Below are positions 14,534 through 20,662 of a stretch of DNA of 38,492 nt, piece by piece (position 1 is the stretch's first letter; every line of letters begins with the position of its first letter). The stretch comes from a virus. The translations under genes were made by a program, and so were the position numbers. The notes beneath the pieces were generated by a model, which searched no databases, was not told the origin of the DNA, and saw nothing but the letters and a program-made list of their open reading frames with translations. The stretch is from positions 1-38,492 of IMG/VR virus record IMGVR_UViG_3300038701_001197; one strand, given 5' to 3'.

Positions 14534-14598
14534 GTATATAAATATAATACACTTTTATTTGACATGCAAGTTATATTGTGTATTATATAATTATACAC
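14532..14598. promoter_or_regulatory. divergent switch: two promoters, two operators
   Basis: Rightward promoter: TTGACA (14559-14564), 17-19 bp, TTATAT-like -10 at 14583. Leftward promoter: TTGCAT on the minus strand (14569-14564), 17-bp spacer, TATATT (14546-14541). Operators with perfect TGTAT-N9-ATACA cores lie at 14532-14552, over the leftward -10 and start codon, and at 14578-14598, over the rightward -10; the latter is extended to GTGTAT/ATACAC. The two -35 elements share one base pair. This is the layout of a repressor-controlled genetic switch. Confidence 0.75.
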
Positions 14599-14622
14599 AC
14601 AACATAAAGAGGAGATAAGTTT

Positions 14623-14769
14623 ATGTACCAGAAAGCAAAAATGCTCAAAGAGCAAGGCAAGCTACAAAAACTCAGAGGAAACATGGCTGCGTATTTAAAC
14701 ACTCGCGAGGATAGGTTGCGTAATGCGGATGATTATTATGCGCGTAAGTTTAGCGTGATGGCGGATTAA
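14623..14769 (+). CDS. small hypothetical protein, first gene of the rightward cassette
   Basis: 48 residues; ATG behind AAAGAGGAGATAAG, just after the operator-controlled promoter. Basic helical protein (KAKMLKEQGKLQKLRGNMAAYL, then DDYYARKFSVMAD). No family recognised. Position directly under the switch, equivalent to early immediate genes, makes it a candidate regulator or host-takeover peptide. Confidence 0.6.
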   Translation: MYQKAKMLKEQGKLQKLRGNMAAYLNTREDRLRNADDYYARKFSVMAD

Positions 14770-14794
14770 TCTTAATTTAATGGAGTAAGAGAAG

Positions 14795-15058
14795 GTGGCG
14801 GTAGTATATAAGTATCCATTAACACTAGTTGGCAATCAAGATGTGTCTATGCCGGTGGGGGCTAAAATATTAACTGCCCAAGAGCAGGATGGTTGTATTT
14901 GTCTTTGGGCGGAGTGTCCGCAAGTGGAGAATGTGGAATTAAGAGAGATTATTATAGTTGGCACTGGTCACGATTACTTGCCTTCTGAGCTTCAATACAT
15001 CGCCACAGTGCAGATTGGTGCGTTTGTCTGGCATGTTTATGAGGGTAAAGGCAATTAA
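14795..15058 (+). CDS. phage beta-sandwich protein of DUF7352-like family
   Basis: 87 residues with GTG start behind AAGAGAAG. The sequence pattern YKYPLTLVGNQDVSMPVGAK, then LWAECPQ, IIIVGTGHDYLP and a final FVWHVYE is shared by many small phage proteins (the group I know as DUF7352). Function is not established. It sits between the switch-controlled first gene and the Acb2-like gene. Confidence 0.7.
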   Translation: MAVVYKYPLTLVGNQDVSMPVGAKILTAQEQDGCICLWAECPQVENVELREIIIVGTGHDYLPSELQYIATVQIGAFVWHVYEGKGN

Positions 15059-15059
15059 G

Positions 15060-15150
15060 GAACTCCCTTTGGGATAAAGAGCACTAGAACGTTAATAGTG
15101 GGTAATCCTTAGCGTGACTTTGTAGGTGGGAGAGAAACCTTCTTAATTTA
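15060..15150 (+). ncRNA. candidate structured intergenic RNA A
   Basis: Starts one base after the stop of the preceding gene. Positions 15060-15081 are nearly the same as 15410-15432 (GAACTCCC ... GGGATAAAGAG). It is followed by a perfect CACTA (15082-15086)/TAGTG (15096-15100) hairpin; CTCCC (15063-15067) could also pair with GGGAG (15128-15132). Seen directly: the shared motif and hairpin. Role unknown. Confidence 0.35.
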
Positions 15151-15169
15151 ATCAATAAAGGAAAAGACT

Positions 15170-15409
15170 ATGGTTGATAATCAACATAAAAAAATCAAAG
15201 GCTACAGAGATTTGACAGAAGAGGAAATCGCTTTAATGAACGAAACCAAAGACCTAGCTAGCAAATGCGGGGATTTTTGCCAGAAGCTGCACTTAGCTGA
15301 ATGTAACGGTAGTGAGATTGATAGACGTTGGTTGGCAATTGCCAAGACGGACTTACAGAAGGGTTTTATGTCGCTGGTAAGGTCAGTGGCAAAACCTGAA
15401 AGTTTTTAA
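15170..15409 (+). CDS. acb2: Acb2-like cyclic-nucleotide sponge (anti-CBASS/anti-Thoeris family)
   Basis: 79 residues, ATG behind AAAGGAAAAG. The two conserved blocks of the Acb2/Tad1-hook family are present: an N-terminal [20 protein letters not shown] and a C-terminal [20 protein letters not shown] followed by SVAKPESF. Known members are small helical-hairpin proteins forming hexamers that sequester cyclic di- and trinucleotides made by CBASS systems, so blocking host abortive defence. The central linker is shorter than in most homologues I remember (79 against roughly 90-110 residues). Neighbouring tRNA and RtcB genes suggest a counter-defence cassette. Symbol given by family resemblance, not by database comparison. 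Confidence 0.8.
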   Translation: MVDNQHKKIKGYRDLTEEEIALMNETKDLASKCGDFCQKLHLAECNGSEIDRRWLAIAKTDLQKGFMSLVRSVAKPESF

Positions 15410-15660
15410 GAACTCCCCTAGGGGATAAAGAGTTGTGGTGCGGCGCTGAAAGTAGAAGCGCGGGTGAATAGGCCACTAGGTGTGATGCTGAGAAACTCGT
15501 TAAAGCCATTTTGCATCACCCAAGCAGGATTAACGCCCTGCCGCCACAACACTAAAAAGCTAATCAAGGTTTATGTTTGTACCAGCGTAGCAAAACAAAG
15601 TATTCGGGAGTTTCGAGCTTCTCCCAACACTCCTGAGCATGAGGTAAAAGGCTCTTTATA
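15410..15660 (+). ncRNA. candidate large structured RNA B, upstream of the tRNAs
   Basis: Begins one base after the Acb2-like stop. Base pairing seen: hairpin TCCCC/GGGGA (15414-15425); outer helix ATAAAGAG (15425-15432) with CTCTTTAT (15652-15659); GTTGTGG (15432-15438) with CCACAAC (15544-15550), continued by CGG/CCG; within it three hairpins, GCGCT/AGCGC (15443-15461), GTGATGC/GCATCAC (15482-15519), GCAGG/CCTGC (15524-15541). In the 3' half GGGAG/CTCCC (15606-15625). It ends 2 bases before tRNA-Pro, so it may be a precursor leader, an independent ncRNA, or an RtcB/RNase substrate. No known class recognised; not tmRNA, RNase P or group I intron by core motifs. Confidence 0.5.
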
Positions 15661-15662
15661 AG

Positions 15663-15739
15663 CAGGGTGTAGCTCAGACAGGTAGAGTGCCGCACTTGGA
15701 ATGCGGAGGTCGTTGGTTCAAGTCCAGCCACCCTGACCA
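15663..15739 (+). tRNA. tRNA-Pro(UGG)
   Basis: 77 nt including encoded CCA. Acceptor CAGGGTG (15663-15669) pairs with CACCCTG (15729-15735), discriminator A, then CCA. D-arm TAGCTC...GAGT, anticodon stem CCGCA/TGCGG with loop CTTGGAA, anticodon TGG; T-arm with TTCAAGT loop. Complete cloverleaf. Reads CCA/CCN proline codons. Confidence 0.95.
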
Positions 15740-15742
15740 TAT

Positions 15743-15816
15743 TGCCCCTTCGTCTAATGGTAGGACGCATCACTTTGAATGATGAAATCGTGGTTCGAGT
15801 CCACGAGGGGCAACCA
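15743..15816 (+). tRNA. tRNA-Gln(UUG)
   Basis: 74 nt including encoded CCA. Acceptor TGCCCCT (15743-15749) pairs with AGGGGCA (15806-15812), discriminator A, CCA. Anticodon stem CATCA/TGATG with loop CTTTGAA, anticodon TTG; T-loop TTCGAGT. Three bases separate it from tRNA-Pro, so both come from one precursor. The RtcB gene starts 18 bp downstream. Confidence 0.95.
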
Positions 15817-15834
15817 AACAAAAAAGGTAATGAT

Positions 15835-17055
15835 ATGAAGAAATTTAGCTACCACAAAACAGAAGGCGCTCCATTAAAATTGTGGGACTCACACCAAGCG
15901 TTTGATGAATCCGCAATGGAGCAGTTACGCAATGTTGCTAAGTTGCCTTTTATACATCGTCACATTGCTGGTATGCCTGATGTCCACTGGGGTAGAGGCG
16001 CTACAGTTGGCTCTGTAATAGCCACTAAGGGCGCTATTGTGCCTGCTGCGGTAGGAGTAGATATAGGCTGCGGAATGATGGCAGCAAGAACATCATTAAA
16101 TGCAAGTCAGTTACCAGACAACTTGCACACCATACGTTGTGATATAGAGGCCGCTGTACCTCACGGAAGAACCGACAATGGCGGCAAGAATGATATTGGC
16201 GGTTGGGTCGATGTTCCAAATCATATAAATAATATATGGTCACGCATGAATGAGTCGTACAAAGTAATTACTGATAAGCACCCAAAAGCAGCAGCGTTTA
16301 ATACTGCTTGTCATATTGGAACACTTGGTACAGGAAACCACTTTATTGAGGTGTGCTTAGATGAAGATGATGCGGTGTGGGTGATGCTACATTCTGGCTC
16401 TCGTGGAGCTGGAAACCGCATAGGCTCTTACTTTATTGAGAAAGCCAAAGAAGAAATGGAGCGTTATCACATTGATAAGTATTTAGCAGATAAAGACCTT
16501 TCTTATTTGGTGGAAAATACTGAGATGTTTGATGATTATGTACGGGCAGTGGATTGGGCACAGGAGTATGCGAGGATTAACCGTGAAGTCATGATGAGTG
16601 CTGTGATTGGCGTGCTTAAAAAACACTTACCCAAATTCACTACGGATGATGTCGCGGTTAATTGTCACCATAATTACGTACAAAAGGAAAACCACTTTGG
16701 CGCTAATGTCTGGTTGACCCGTAAAGGGGCAGTGCGTGCAAGAAAAGGTGATTTAGGAATCATTCCCGGCTCTATGGGTACTGGCTCTTTTATTGTGGAG
16801 GGGCTTGGTAATAAAGAATCTTTCTGCTCATGCTCACACGGCGCGGGGCGCGTTATGTCGCGAGGTGAGGCTAAGAAACTTATATCACTTGACCAGCACG
16901 TTGAGGCTATGAGAGGGATTGAGGCGAGGTTAGATAAGGACGTACTAGATGAAAGTCCAGCAGCGTATAAAGACATCGGCGCGGTTATGGCTGCGCAAGA
17001 TGACTTAGTTAAGATTAAGTACAGACTGAGGCAAGTAGTTAACGTCAAAGGTTAA
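15835..17055 (+). CDS. rtcB: RtcB-family RNA ligase
   Basis: 406 residues from ATG 15835 behind AAAAAGGTAATG; the longer open frame starts inside the tRNA and is rejected. RtcB joins RNA 2',3'-cyclic phosphate or 3'-phosphate ends to 5'-OH ends using GTP and Mn2+. Conserved metal-binding motifs are present: MPDVHWG (D49, H51), GVDIGCGM (D76, C79), GTGNHFIEV, HSGSRGAGN, NCHHNY, and SCSHGAGRVMSR with the guanylylated His at residue ~335. Length fits phage/bacterial RtcB. Directly follows two tRNA genes, which fits a role in repairing tRNAs cut by host anticodon nucleases. Confidence 0.95.
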   Translation: MKKFSYHKTEGAPLKLWDSHQAFDESAMEQLRNVAKLPFIHRHIAGMPDVHWGRGATVGSVIATKGAIVPAAVGVDIGCGMMAARTSLNASQLPDNLHTIRCDIEAAVPHGRTDNGGKNDIGGWVDVPNHINNIWSRMNESYKVITDKHPKAAAFNTACHIGTLGTGNHFIEVCLDEDDAVWVMLHSGSRGAGNRIGSYFIEKAKEEMERYHIDKYLADKDLSYLVENTEMFDDYVRAVDWAQEYARINREVMMSAVIGVLKKHLPKFTTDDVAVNCHHNYVQKENHFGANVWLTRKGAVRARKGDLGIIPGSMGTGSFIVEGLGNKESFCSCSHGAGRVMSRGEAKKLISLDQHVEAMRGIEARLDKDVLDESPAAYKDIGAVMAAQDDLVKIKYRLRQVVNVKG

Positions 17056-17096
17056 CCACCCACCAACAACAGGGCAAGATAATTAGGAGAGTGATT

Positions 17097-17267
17097 GTGT
17101 TTGATAGTGTTCTATTACAGATATCGGTAAGCAGTTTAATTATAGCTTTTAGCTTTTTCTTTCTTTCGTTAGCTATTGCAATAGATGTCGCTGATTTTGC
17201 CTTTTTGGTAATACTTATTTCAACTGTCTGTTTCATAGTGTCATCTTTAGTTTACGTATGGGTATAA
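17097..17267 (+). CDS. small two-helix membrane protein
   Basis: 56 residues from GTG 17097 (GTG 17091 also possible), behind TAGGAGA. Two hydrophobic segments cover most of the protein: SLIIAFSFFFLSLAIAI and FAFLVILISTVCFIVSS. No charged cytoplasmic domain. The next gene begins 1 nt after its stop. Function unknown; may be holin-like or a superinfection-exclusion peptide. Confidence 0.55.
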   Translation: MFDSVLLQISVSSLIIAFSFFFLSLAIAIDVADFAFLVILISTVCFIVSSLVYVWV

Positions 17268-17268
17268 A

Positions 17269-17514
17269 ATGAAAACCACTAAAGAAAAGATTGCCGAGGC
17301 TATAGCAAAAAAGCTTGGCAATGGAATGTCAGAAAAGTATGAGATACACGCACAAGCCGCTTTAGACGTGGTGTGTGAGGAGTTGGAGAGTGCAGTTGAT
17401 ACTGTTGCTGATAAACTAGAGTTTCATTTACCATTAAAACATGAGTGCAGAACTAACTATGTAGTTGGGGCACAAGCCGCCCTCAAAGCAGCAGCCGATA
17501 GGCTGAGGGGGTGA
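17269..17514 (+). CDS. hypothetical helical protein with internal repeat
   Basis: 81 residues, ATG just after the previous stop. Two similar halves: IHAQAALDVVCEELE (~26-40) and VGAQAALKAAADRL (~66-80). This AQAAL motif occurs in many small phage proteins of unknown function. The stop overlaps the next GTG (GTGA at 17511-17514). Confidence 0.65.
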   Translation: MKTTKEKIAEAIAKKLGNGMSEKYEIHAQAALDVVCEELESAVDTVADKLEFHLPLKHECRTNYVVGAQAALKAAADRLRG

Positions 17515-17690
17515 GTGTGTTTTTAAATATTAAATTATTTATGGAATTGGCTTTAGTGATGTTGCCTAGTTCTTTACTCGGTAAATTCTTATTTGGTTGG
17601 GGGCATCAGGAATTTACAGGATTTCTTGTTTTATTATGCTTAATTTACCTAGTTGGGATAAAGCAATTATTAGAAGGAGCAAACCAATGA
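17511..17690 (+). CDS. small two-helix membrane protein
   Basis: 59 residues starting at the GTGA overlap. Hydrophobic segments MELALVMLPSSLLGKFLF and TGFLVLLCLIYLVGIKQLL. Stop overlaps the next start (ATGA at 17687-17690), so the chain of coupled genes continues. No family recognised. Confidence 0.55.
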   Translation: MSVFLNIKLFMELALVMLPSSLLGKFLFGWGHQEFTGFLVLLCLIYLVGIKQLLEGANQ

Positions 17691-17833
17691 AGCTGAGTGA
17701 GAAAATATTATTAGCCGTTTTGCTTTTTACTTGCTTTATCTCATTAACGCACACCATTAATGTGTTTATTACATGCAGCGGAACTGTGGTTAAAGGGTTA
17801 TATAAAATGGAGTGTATAAATGAAACTGAGTGA
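17687..17833 (+). CDS. small exported or membrane protein with two-Cys tail
   Basis: 48 residues from ATG 17687, behind AAGGAGC; an upstream start at 17597 is rejected because it would bury the previous gene. Hydrophobic helix ILLAVLLFTCFISLTH (residues ~6-21), then FITCSGTVVKGLYKMECIN, with two Cys 14 residues apart. The C-S-G-T-V-V-K pattern recurs in small phage proteins of unknown function. Confidence 0.6.
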   Translation: MKLSEKILLAVLLFTCFISLTHTINVFITCSGTVVKGLYKMECINETE

Positions 17834-18080
17834 TGAAGAGGTAAAAAAGCTAGTTGCCGATGATACGGTTGCAAATATGGAGTTTTCAGACTTCTATTTA
17901 AACACAAGACAAGCAATCCGCCAGCTTATGGAGGAGAGGGATAGGTATAGAGAATTATTAAATACCGCCCTTTATATCGCGCAAGAGCCGGAAGTATTTC
18001 CAAGTATGGAGGAGCGGGAAAGTGCTATCATAAAATGGCAAAGGGAAACAAAACAAGCACTGGAGAAAACCAATGACTGA
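17820..18080 (+). CDS. hypothetical coiled-coil protein
   Basis: 86 residues, overlapping the previous gene by 14 bp. Acidic N-terminus (LSDEEVKKLVADDTV) and a helical core (AIRQLMEERDRYRELLNTAL). RQLMEERD-like helices are typical of phage accessory proteins without known function. Overlaps the following start by 8 bp. Confidence 0.6.
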   Translation: MKLSDEEVKKLVADDTVANMEFSDFYLNTRQAIRQLMEERDRYRELLNTALYIAQEPEVFPSMEERESAIIKWQRETKQALEKTND

Positions 18081-18447
18081 ACTAAACGACAAGGCGGTTG
18101 AGGCGGTAGCAAGACAGTTGGAGCAAATGTGCTTTGAGCTAAACAGATATCATGAACAAGGCATGACTAATAGCCCAGAAGGGTGGAGAGTGGATGCCAA
18201 AAAAGTAATTGAAGCCTACGAAGCCGCAAAGGGCGATGGGTGGTTGCCAAAGGAGCAATTTCAGGAAGAGGGAGCGCAGGTTATAGCTTGGCTATCTAGC
18301 AACAAAGGGTTTCAGGACTGTACTGCCAATCTTATCTACCTTAGCGGACGCTGGAATTGGGGTGATGATGACGAATCACCAGTCAAGCGTCAAGATTTAA
18401 TTAAGGGTGTTATCCCATATCCACAACCCCCAAAGAGCGAGGTGTAG
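18073..18447 (+). CDS. DUF551-like phage protein
   Basis: 124 residues. N-terminal helix (AVEAVARQLEQMCFELNRYH), then DGWLPKEQFQEEGAQVIAWL and, near the end, VIPYPQPPK. The W-x-P ... E-G-x-x-V-x-x-W ... P-x-P-P-K arrangement is that of DUF551, a beta-rich phage domain of unknown function. Confidence 0.65.
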   Translation: MTELNDKAVEAVARQLEQMCFELNRYHEQGMTNSPEGWRVDAKKVIEAYEAAKGDGWLPKEQFQEEGAQVIAWLSSNKGFQDCTANLIYLSGRWNWGDDDESPVKRQDLIKGVIPYPQPPKSEV

Positions 18448-18876
18448 GTGGTGTTTAAGGTTAAATGTAAAGAGTGCGACAACCAAGCAACCATACATGT
18501 ATCGACTGGCATAAACGCGTCGCAAAAGTCTAAATCTTTAAAAGAAAAACAAGGGTTTTTCTGCGCCGAGCATGACCCATTTAAACAACACCCCCAAAGA
18601 GCGAGGCAAGCGATGAAACCAACGTATGATGAAGTAGTTGAGAAGGTGGCTAGGGCTATGTGTTTACAATGCCTGAAAGACGAGCATATTTTTATTAACG
18701 GTGCAAAAGCGGAAGATTTTGTGGACGATAACATTCAGGATTTTATCTGGGACGCTAAAATTGCAATCCGCGCCATGCAGGATATGATGCCTGATTACGA
18801 AGAGGGCAAACCATTACTAGAAAAGCTATCTAACGAGGCTTTATTTTATCAACACTTTAAAACAATAGGTAGATGA
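18448..18876 (+). CDS. hypothetical protein with N-terminal zinc knuckle
   Basis: 142 residues; start GTG 18448 or GTG 18451. Residues ~3-50 form a treble-clef-like site, VKCKECDN then GFFCAEHDP (C-x2-C...C-x2-H). The remainder is helical with DEVVEKVARAMCLQCLKDE and KIAIRAMQDMMPDYEEGK. No family recognised. Overlaps the next tiny gene at its stop. Confidence 0.6.
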   Translation: MVFKVKCKECDNQATIHVSTGINASQKSKSLKEKQGFFCAEHDPFKQHPQRARQAMKPTYDEVVEKVARAMCLQCLKDEHIFINGAKAEDFVDDNIQDFIWDAKIAIRAMQDMMPDYEEGKPLLEKLSNEALFYQHFKTIGR

Positions 18877-18983
18877 TGTTACAGAGAGTTAAATGTTGGC
18901 TGGGGTGGCATACACTATGTGAATGTTGCTCGCCAAGGAGAAGTCCAAAATTATGCAAATATTGCGGGGAATATTATGACTAA
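18876..18983 (+). CDS. tiny zinc-ribbon protein
   Basis: 35 residues from ATG 18876 (ATG 18873 in frame). Contains TLCECCSPRR and LCKYCGEYYD, two Cys pairs typical of a rubredoxin-like zinc ribbon, plus basic residues. It starts at the stop of the preceding gene (TGATG) and ends inside the next gene's start, so it keeps the overlap pattern of the cassette. Confidence 0.55.
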   Translation: MLQRVKCWLGWHTLCECCSPRRSPKLCKYCGEYYD

Positions 18984-19176
18984 CCAACAAGCACTAACAA
19001 TCCTAAAAGCCTACAACGCATGGCGCAGGCAGGATAACGACAACCCAGAAGATAGACTACCTATGCCACACCCTAAAGAGGTAGGCCAAGCCATAGACGT
19101 GGCTATCAGAGTATTATCTAAACAATCAGAACCCGTATTTATGACGGGCGAAACTTATTCGCCTTGGGGGAAGTAA
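18976..19176 (+). CDS. small hypothetical phage protein (ILKAYNAWRR type)
   Basis: 66 residues from ATG 18976; an upstream ATG at 18919 would run antisense to the reading of the zinc-ribbon gene's overlap and lacks support. Pattern ALTILKAYNAWRRQDN, then MPHPKEVGQAIDVAIRVL, occurs in many phages. Function unknown. Stop TAA shares its last base with the next ATG. Confidence 0.65.
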   Translation: MTNQQALTILKAYNAWRRQDNDNPEDRLPMPHPKEVGQAIDVAIRVLSKQSEPVFMTGETYSPWGK

Positions 19177-19292
19177 TGAAAATAAAATTGCCGTACTGGC
19201 TTACTGGCGAAGAATATCCCTCGTTTTATAAAATTATTAAACTAGCTATTATGCTTTTCGCGGTTGGATTTGTTTTTGGGTATTATTGGTAA
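19176..19292 (+). CDS. tiny membrane protein
   Basis: 38 residues; ATG shares a base with the preceding stop (TAATG), and the same overlap recurs at its own end. N-terminus MKIKLPYWLTGEEYPS, then a single hydrophobic helix (IIKLAIMLFAVGFVFGYYW). Too short for automatic callers, but in phase with the coupled series. Confidence 0.5.
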   Translation: MKIKLPYWLTGEEYPSFYKIIKLAIMLFAVGFVFGYYW

Positions 19293-19405
19293 TGTGCAAG
19301 CATCGTTGGATTATTCGGTTTTATAGAATAAACAATTACGCAACTTGTTATTACTGTAAGGCGTGGAAGTTTATAAAAAACCAAACAGAAAGCCAGCCAA
19401 ACTAA
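19292..19405 (+). CDS. tiny basic zinc-finger-like protein, last gene of the rightward cassette
   Basis: 37 residues starting at a TAATG overlap. CKHRWIIRFYR then CYYCKAWKF give a C-x-H ... C-x2-C metal site with many basic residues. C-K-H-R-W starts are common in small phage proteins. It overlaps the end of the convergent late operon (19371-19405). Confidence 0.5.
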   Translation: MCKHRWIIRFYRINNYATCYYCKAWKFIKNQTESQPN

Positions 19406-19490
19406 TCGCAATAAGCGCATAGCCAAACCATTTCGACTGCTGTTTATTGAGAGGCCATAGTGCAGACAGGAACTGTATTAGGTTTATCAT
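19371..19490 (-). CDS. 39-residue membrane protein coupled to the holin
   Basis: Starts at an ATGA overlap with the holin stop (19490-19487). Sequence begins MINLIQFLSALWPLNKQQSK and ends with one hydrophobic helix (WFGYALIAISLAGFLFGFL). Last gene of the leftward late operon. Its position suggests a holin regulator or small lysis peptide. It has no lipobox, so a spanin is less likely. Confidence 0.55.
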   Translation of the reverse strand: MINLIQFLSALWPLNKQQSKWFGYALIAISLAGFLFGFL

Positions 19491-19852
19491 TTTTTATATT
19501 CCTTCATAAGTTTTTCTGCACTTCGTCCTAAGACATATCCACCTAAACCAACTTTGATAATTCCTAACAGCTCAAGCTCTATCGCCTCAGTTACACCATC
19601 AACCGTAAATCCTAGCCACTTTGCAACCACAAGGCTAACAAAAGTAAGCATGGTCAGTGGTCGCCAGTTACGCTGCAACCATGATTCGCCCTTTGTTTCG
19701 GCGTTGATAATATTCGACTGACTTGTTAGGAGCTGGTTCTGTATTTGTTGTGCAAGTTCCTGTTTTTTAATTTCATCTTTTGGGTCAGGGAAAATATTAC
19801 CTGCAACTTTGTTGGCTATATCAGTTACACCTTTTATAATATCTGTAATCAT
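19487..19852 (-). CDS. holin, GTA 3-TM type
   Basis: 121 residues. Amphipathic N-terminal helix (IKGVTDIANKVAGNIFPD), a charged Gln-rich helix, then SWLQRNWRPLTMLTFVSLVV, a hallmark of the holin family first described in gene transfer agents, followed by another hydrophobic segment (LLGIIKVGLGGYVLGRSAEK). Holins open the inner membrane at the set time so endolysin reaches the wall. The endolysin gene is immediately upstream. Confidence 0.85.
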   Translation of the reverse strand: MITDIIKGVTDIANKVAGNIFPDPKDEIKKQELAQQIQNQLLTSQSNIINAETKGESWLQRNWRPLTMLTFVSLVVAKWLGFTVDGVTEAIELELLGIIKVGLGGYVLGRSAEKLMKEYKK

Positions 19853-19853
19853 G

Positions 19854-20249
19854 TCAACCCTCTATAATCTCAAAATGCACTAAGTCATTAAAACTCTGGT
19901 CTTTAAAGTCGCCATCACCATCCCAGTCACCGCCCCAACGCAGTTTGTAGCCAAGTTTAGCAGCGCATCCTTTCATTAGGCCAGCAAGATAATAGAACCG
20001 CTTGGTGTCATTCCAATCAATCGGATATGGCGCTATGTCAACCGCTAAAGATGGTAATTGGTTATGTTTTGACTTAGGCCAGTGTAATTTACTTTTGGCT
20101 TCAGCAAACGCTTTATTTTGTTCTTGCTCTGTCCTGTGGCCTACCAGTACCGTAAAATCATAAAGCTTTATCGCCTCTTCACACGCCATCCTTAGTCTGT
20201 GGTCAATGGTTGATAGTCTTTCTTTAGATGTACTTCCAAAACTTGGCAT
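19854..20249 (-). CDS. endolysin, M15-type peptidase
   Basis: 131 residues from ATG 20249 (in-frame GTG 20252). The zinc metallopeptidase signature of the VanY/M15 fold is visible: GHRTEQEQNKAFAEAKSK, SKHNQLPSLAVDIAPYP (His and Asp ligands), the tryptophan-rich LRWGGDWDGDGDFKD and FNDLVHFEI (third His). These enzymes cut the L-Ala-D-Glu or D-Ala bonds of peptidoglycan stems. No signal peptide, so export depends on the holin next door. Confidence 0.85.
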   Translation of the reverse strand: MPSFGSTSKERLSTIDHRLRMACEEAIKLYDFTVLVGHRTEQEQNKAFAEAKSKLHWPKSKHNQLPSLAVDIAPYPIDWNDTKRFYYLAGLMKGCAAKLGYKLRWGGDWDGDGDFKDQSFNDLVHFEIIEG

Positions 20250-20662
20250 CACTCACCTACTAATATTTTTATTACACCAATTGCTATACCTGCAATAACA
20301 GCGAGTCCACCAAACCCCAAAAACCCCTTGAACCATGCAAGGCTTGTTTCGCCTACTGTGACAAGTTTCGCAATGGCTGCTGTATTAGCGTCCGTTGCTT
20401 TTCTTAATAAACTTTGCTCTTTTTTCAGTTCATCATGGCTATCGTTTAAAACTGATACAATACCTTTAACGCCATTTAATAGTCCATCAAAATCATGAGA
20501 TCGATCACGCAACAACTCAATAAATGTCACCGAGTGAACTGTAAGTTTATTATGCTGCTCAATAATTTTCTCCACATTAGAGCCTTCTTCAACCATCATA
20601 GATTGAATAATCATTTCTTTTTCTTTTTCTCTGGCTTTTTTAGAAGCCTCATCTTTAGCCAT
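20249..20662 (-). CDS. coiled-coil membrane protein of the lysis region
   Basis: 137 residues. Starts with highly charged helix (KDEASKKAREKEKEMIIQSM), continues as long coiled coil, and ends with one membrane helix (FGGLAVIAGIAIGVIKILV). A tail-anchored coiled coil next to endolysin and holin could be an inner-membrane spanin-like, antiholin or pinholin-associated protein; the sequence does not decide. Overlaps the endolysin start (TGATG). Confidence 0.6.
   Translation of the reverse strand: MAKDEASKKAREKEKEMIIQSMMVEEGSNVEKIIEQHNKLTVHSVTFIELLRDRSHDFDGLLNGVKGIVSVLNDSHDELKKEQSLLRKATDANTAAIAKLVTVGETSLAWFKGFLGFGGLAVIAGIAIGVIKILVGE

Noticed and set aside
15410-15660. tmRNA, RNase P RNA or group I intron
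   Set aside because: No Ala-tRNA-like ends with a tag frame, no RNase P conserved core, no P-Q-R-S intron elements.
15464-15661. 65-codon ORF between Acb2-like gene and tRNA-Pro
   Set aside because: No ribosome-binding site; the peptide is unlike a protein and the stretch is filled with stem-loops.
15742-15834. Extended start for RtcB
   Set aside because: It would lie inside tRNA-Gln; ATG 15835 has a ribosome-binding site and the correct family N-terminus.
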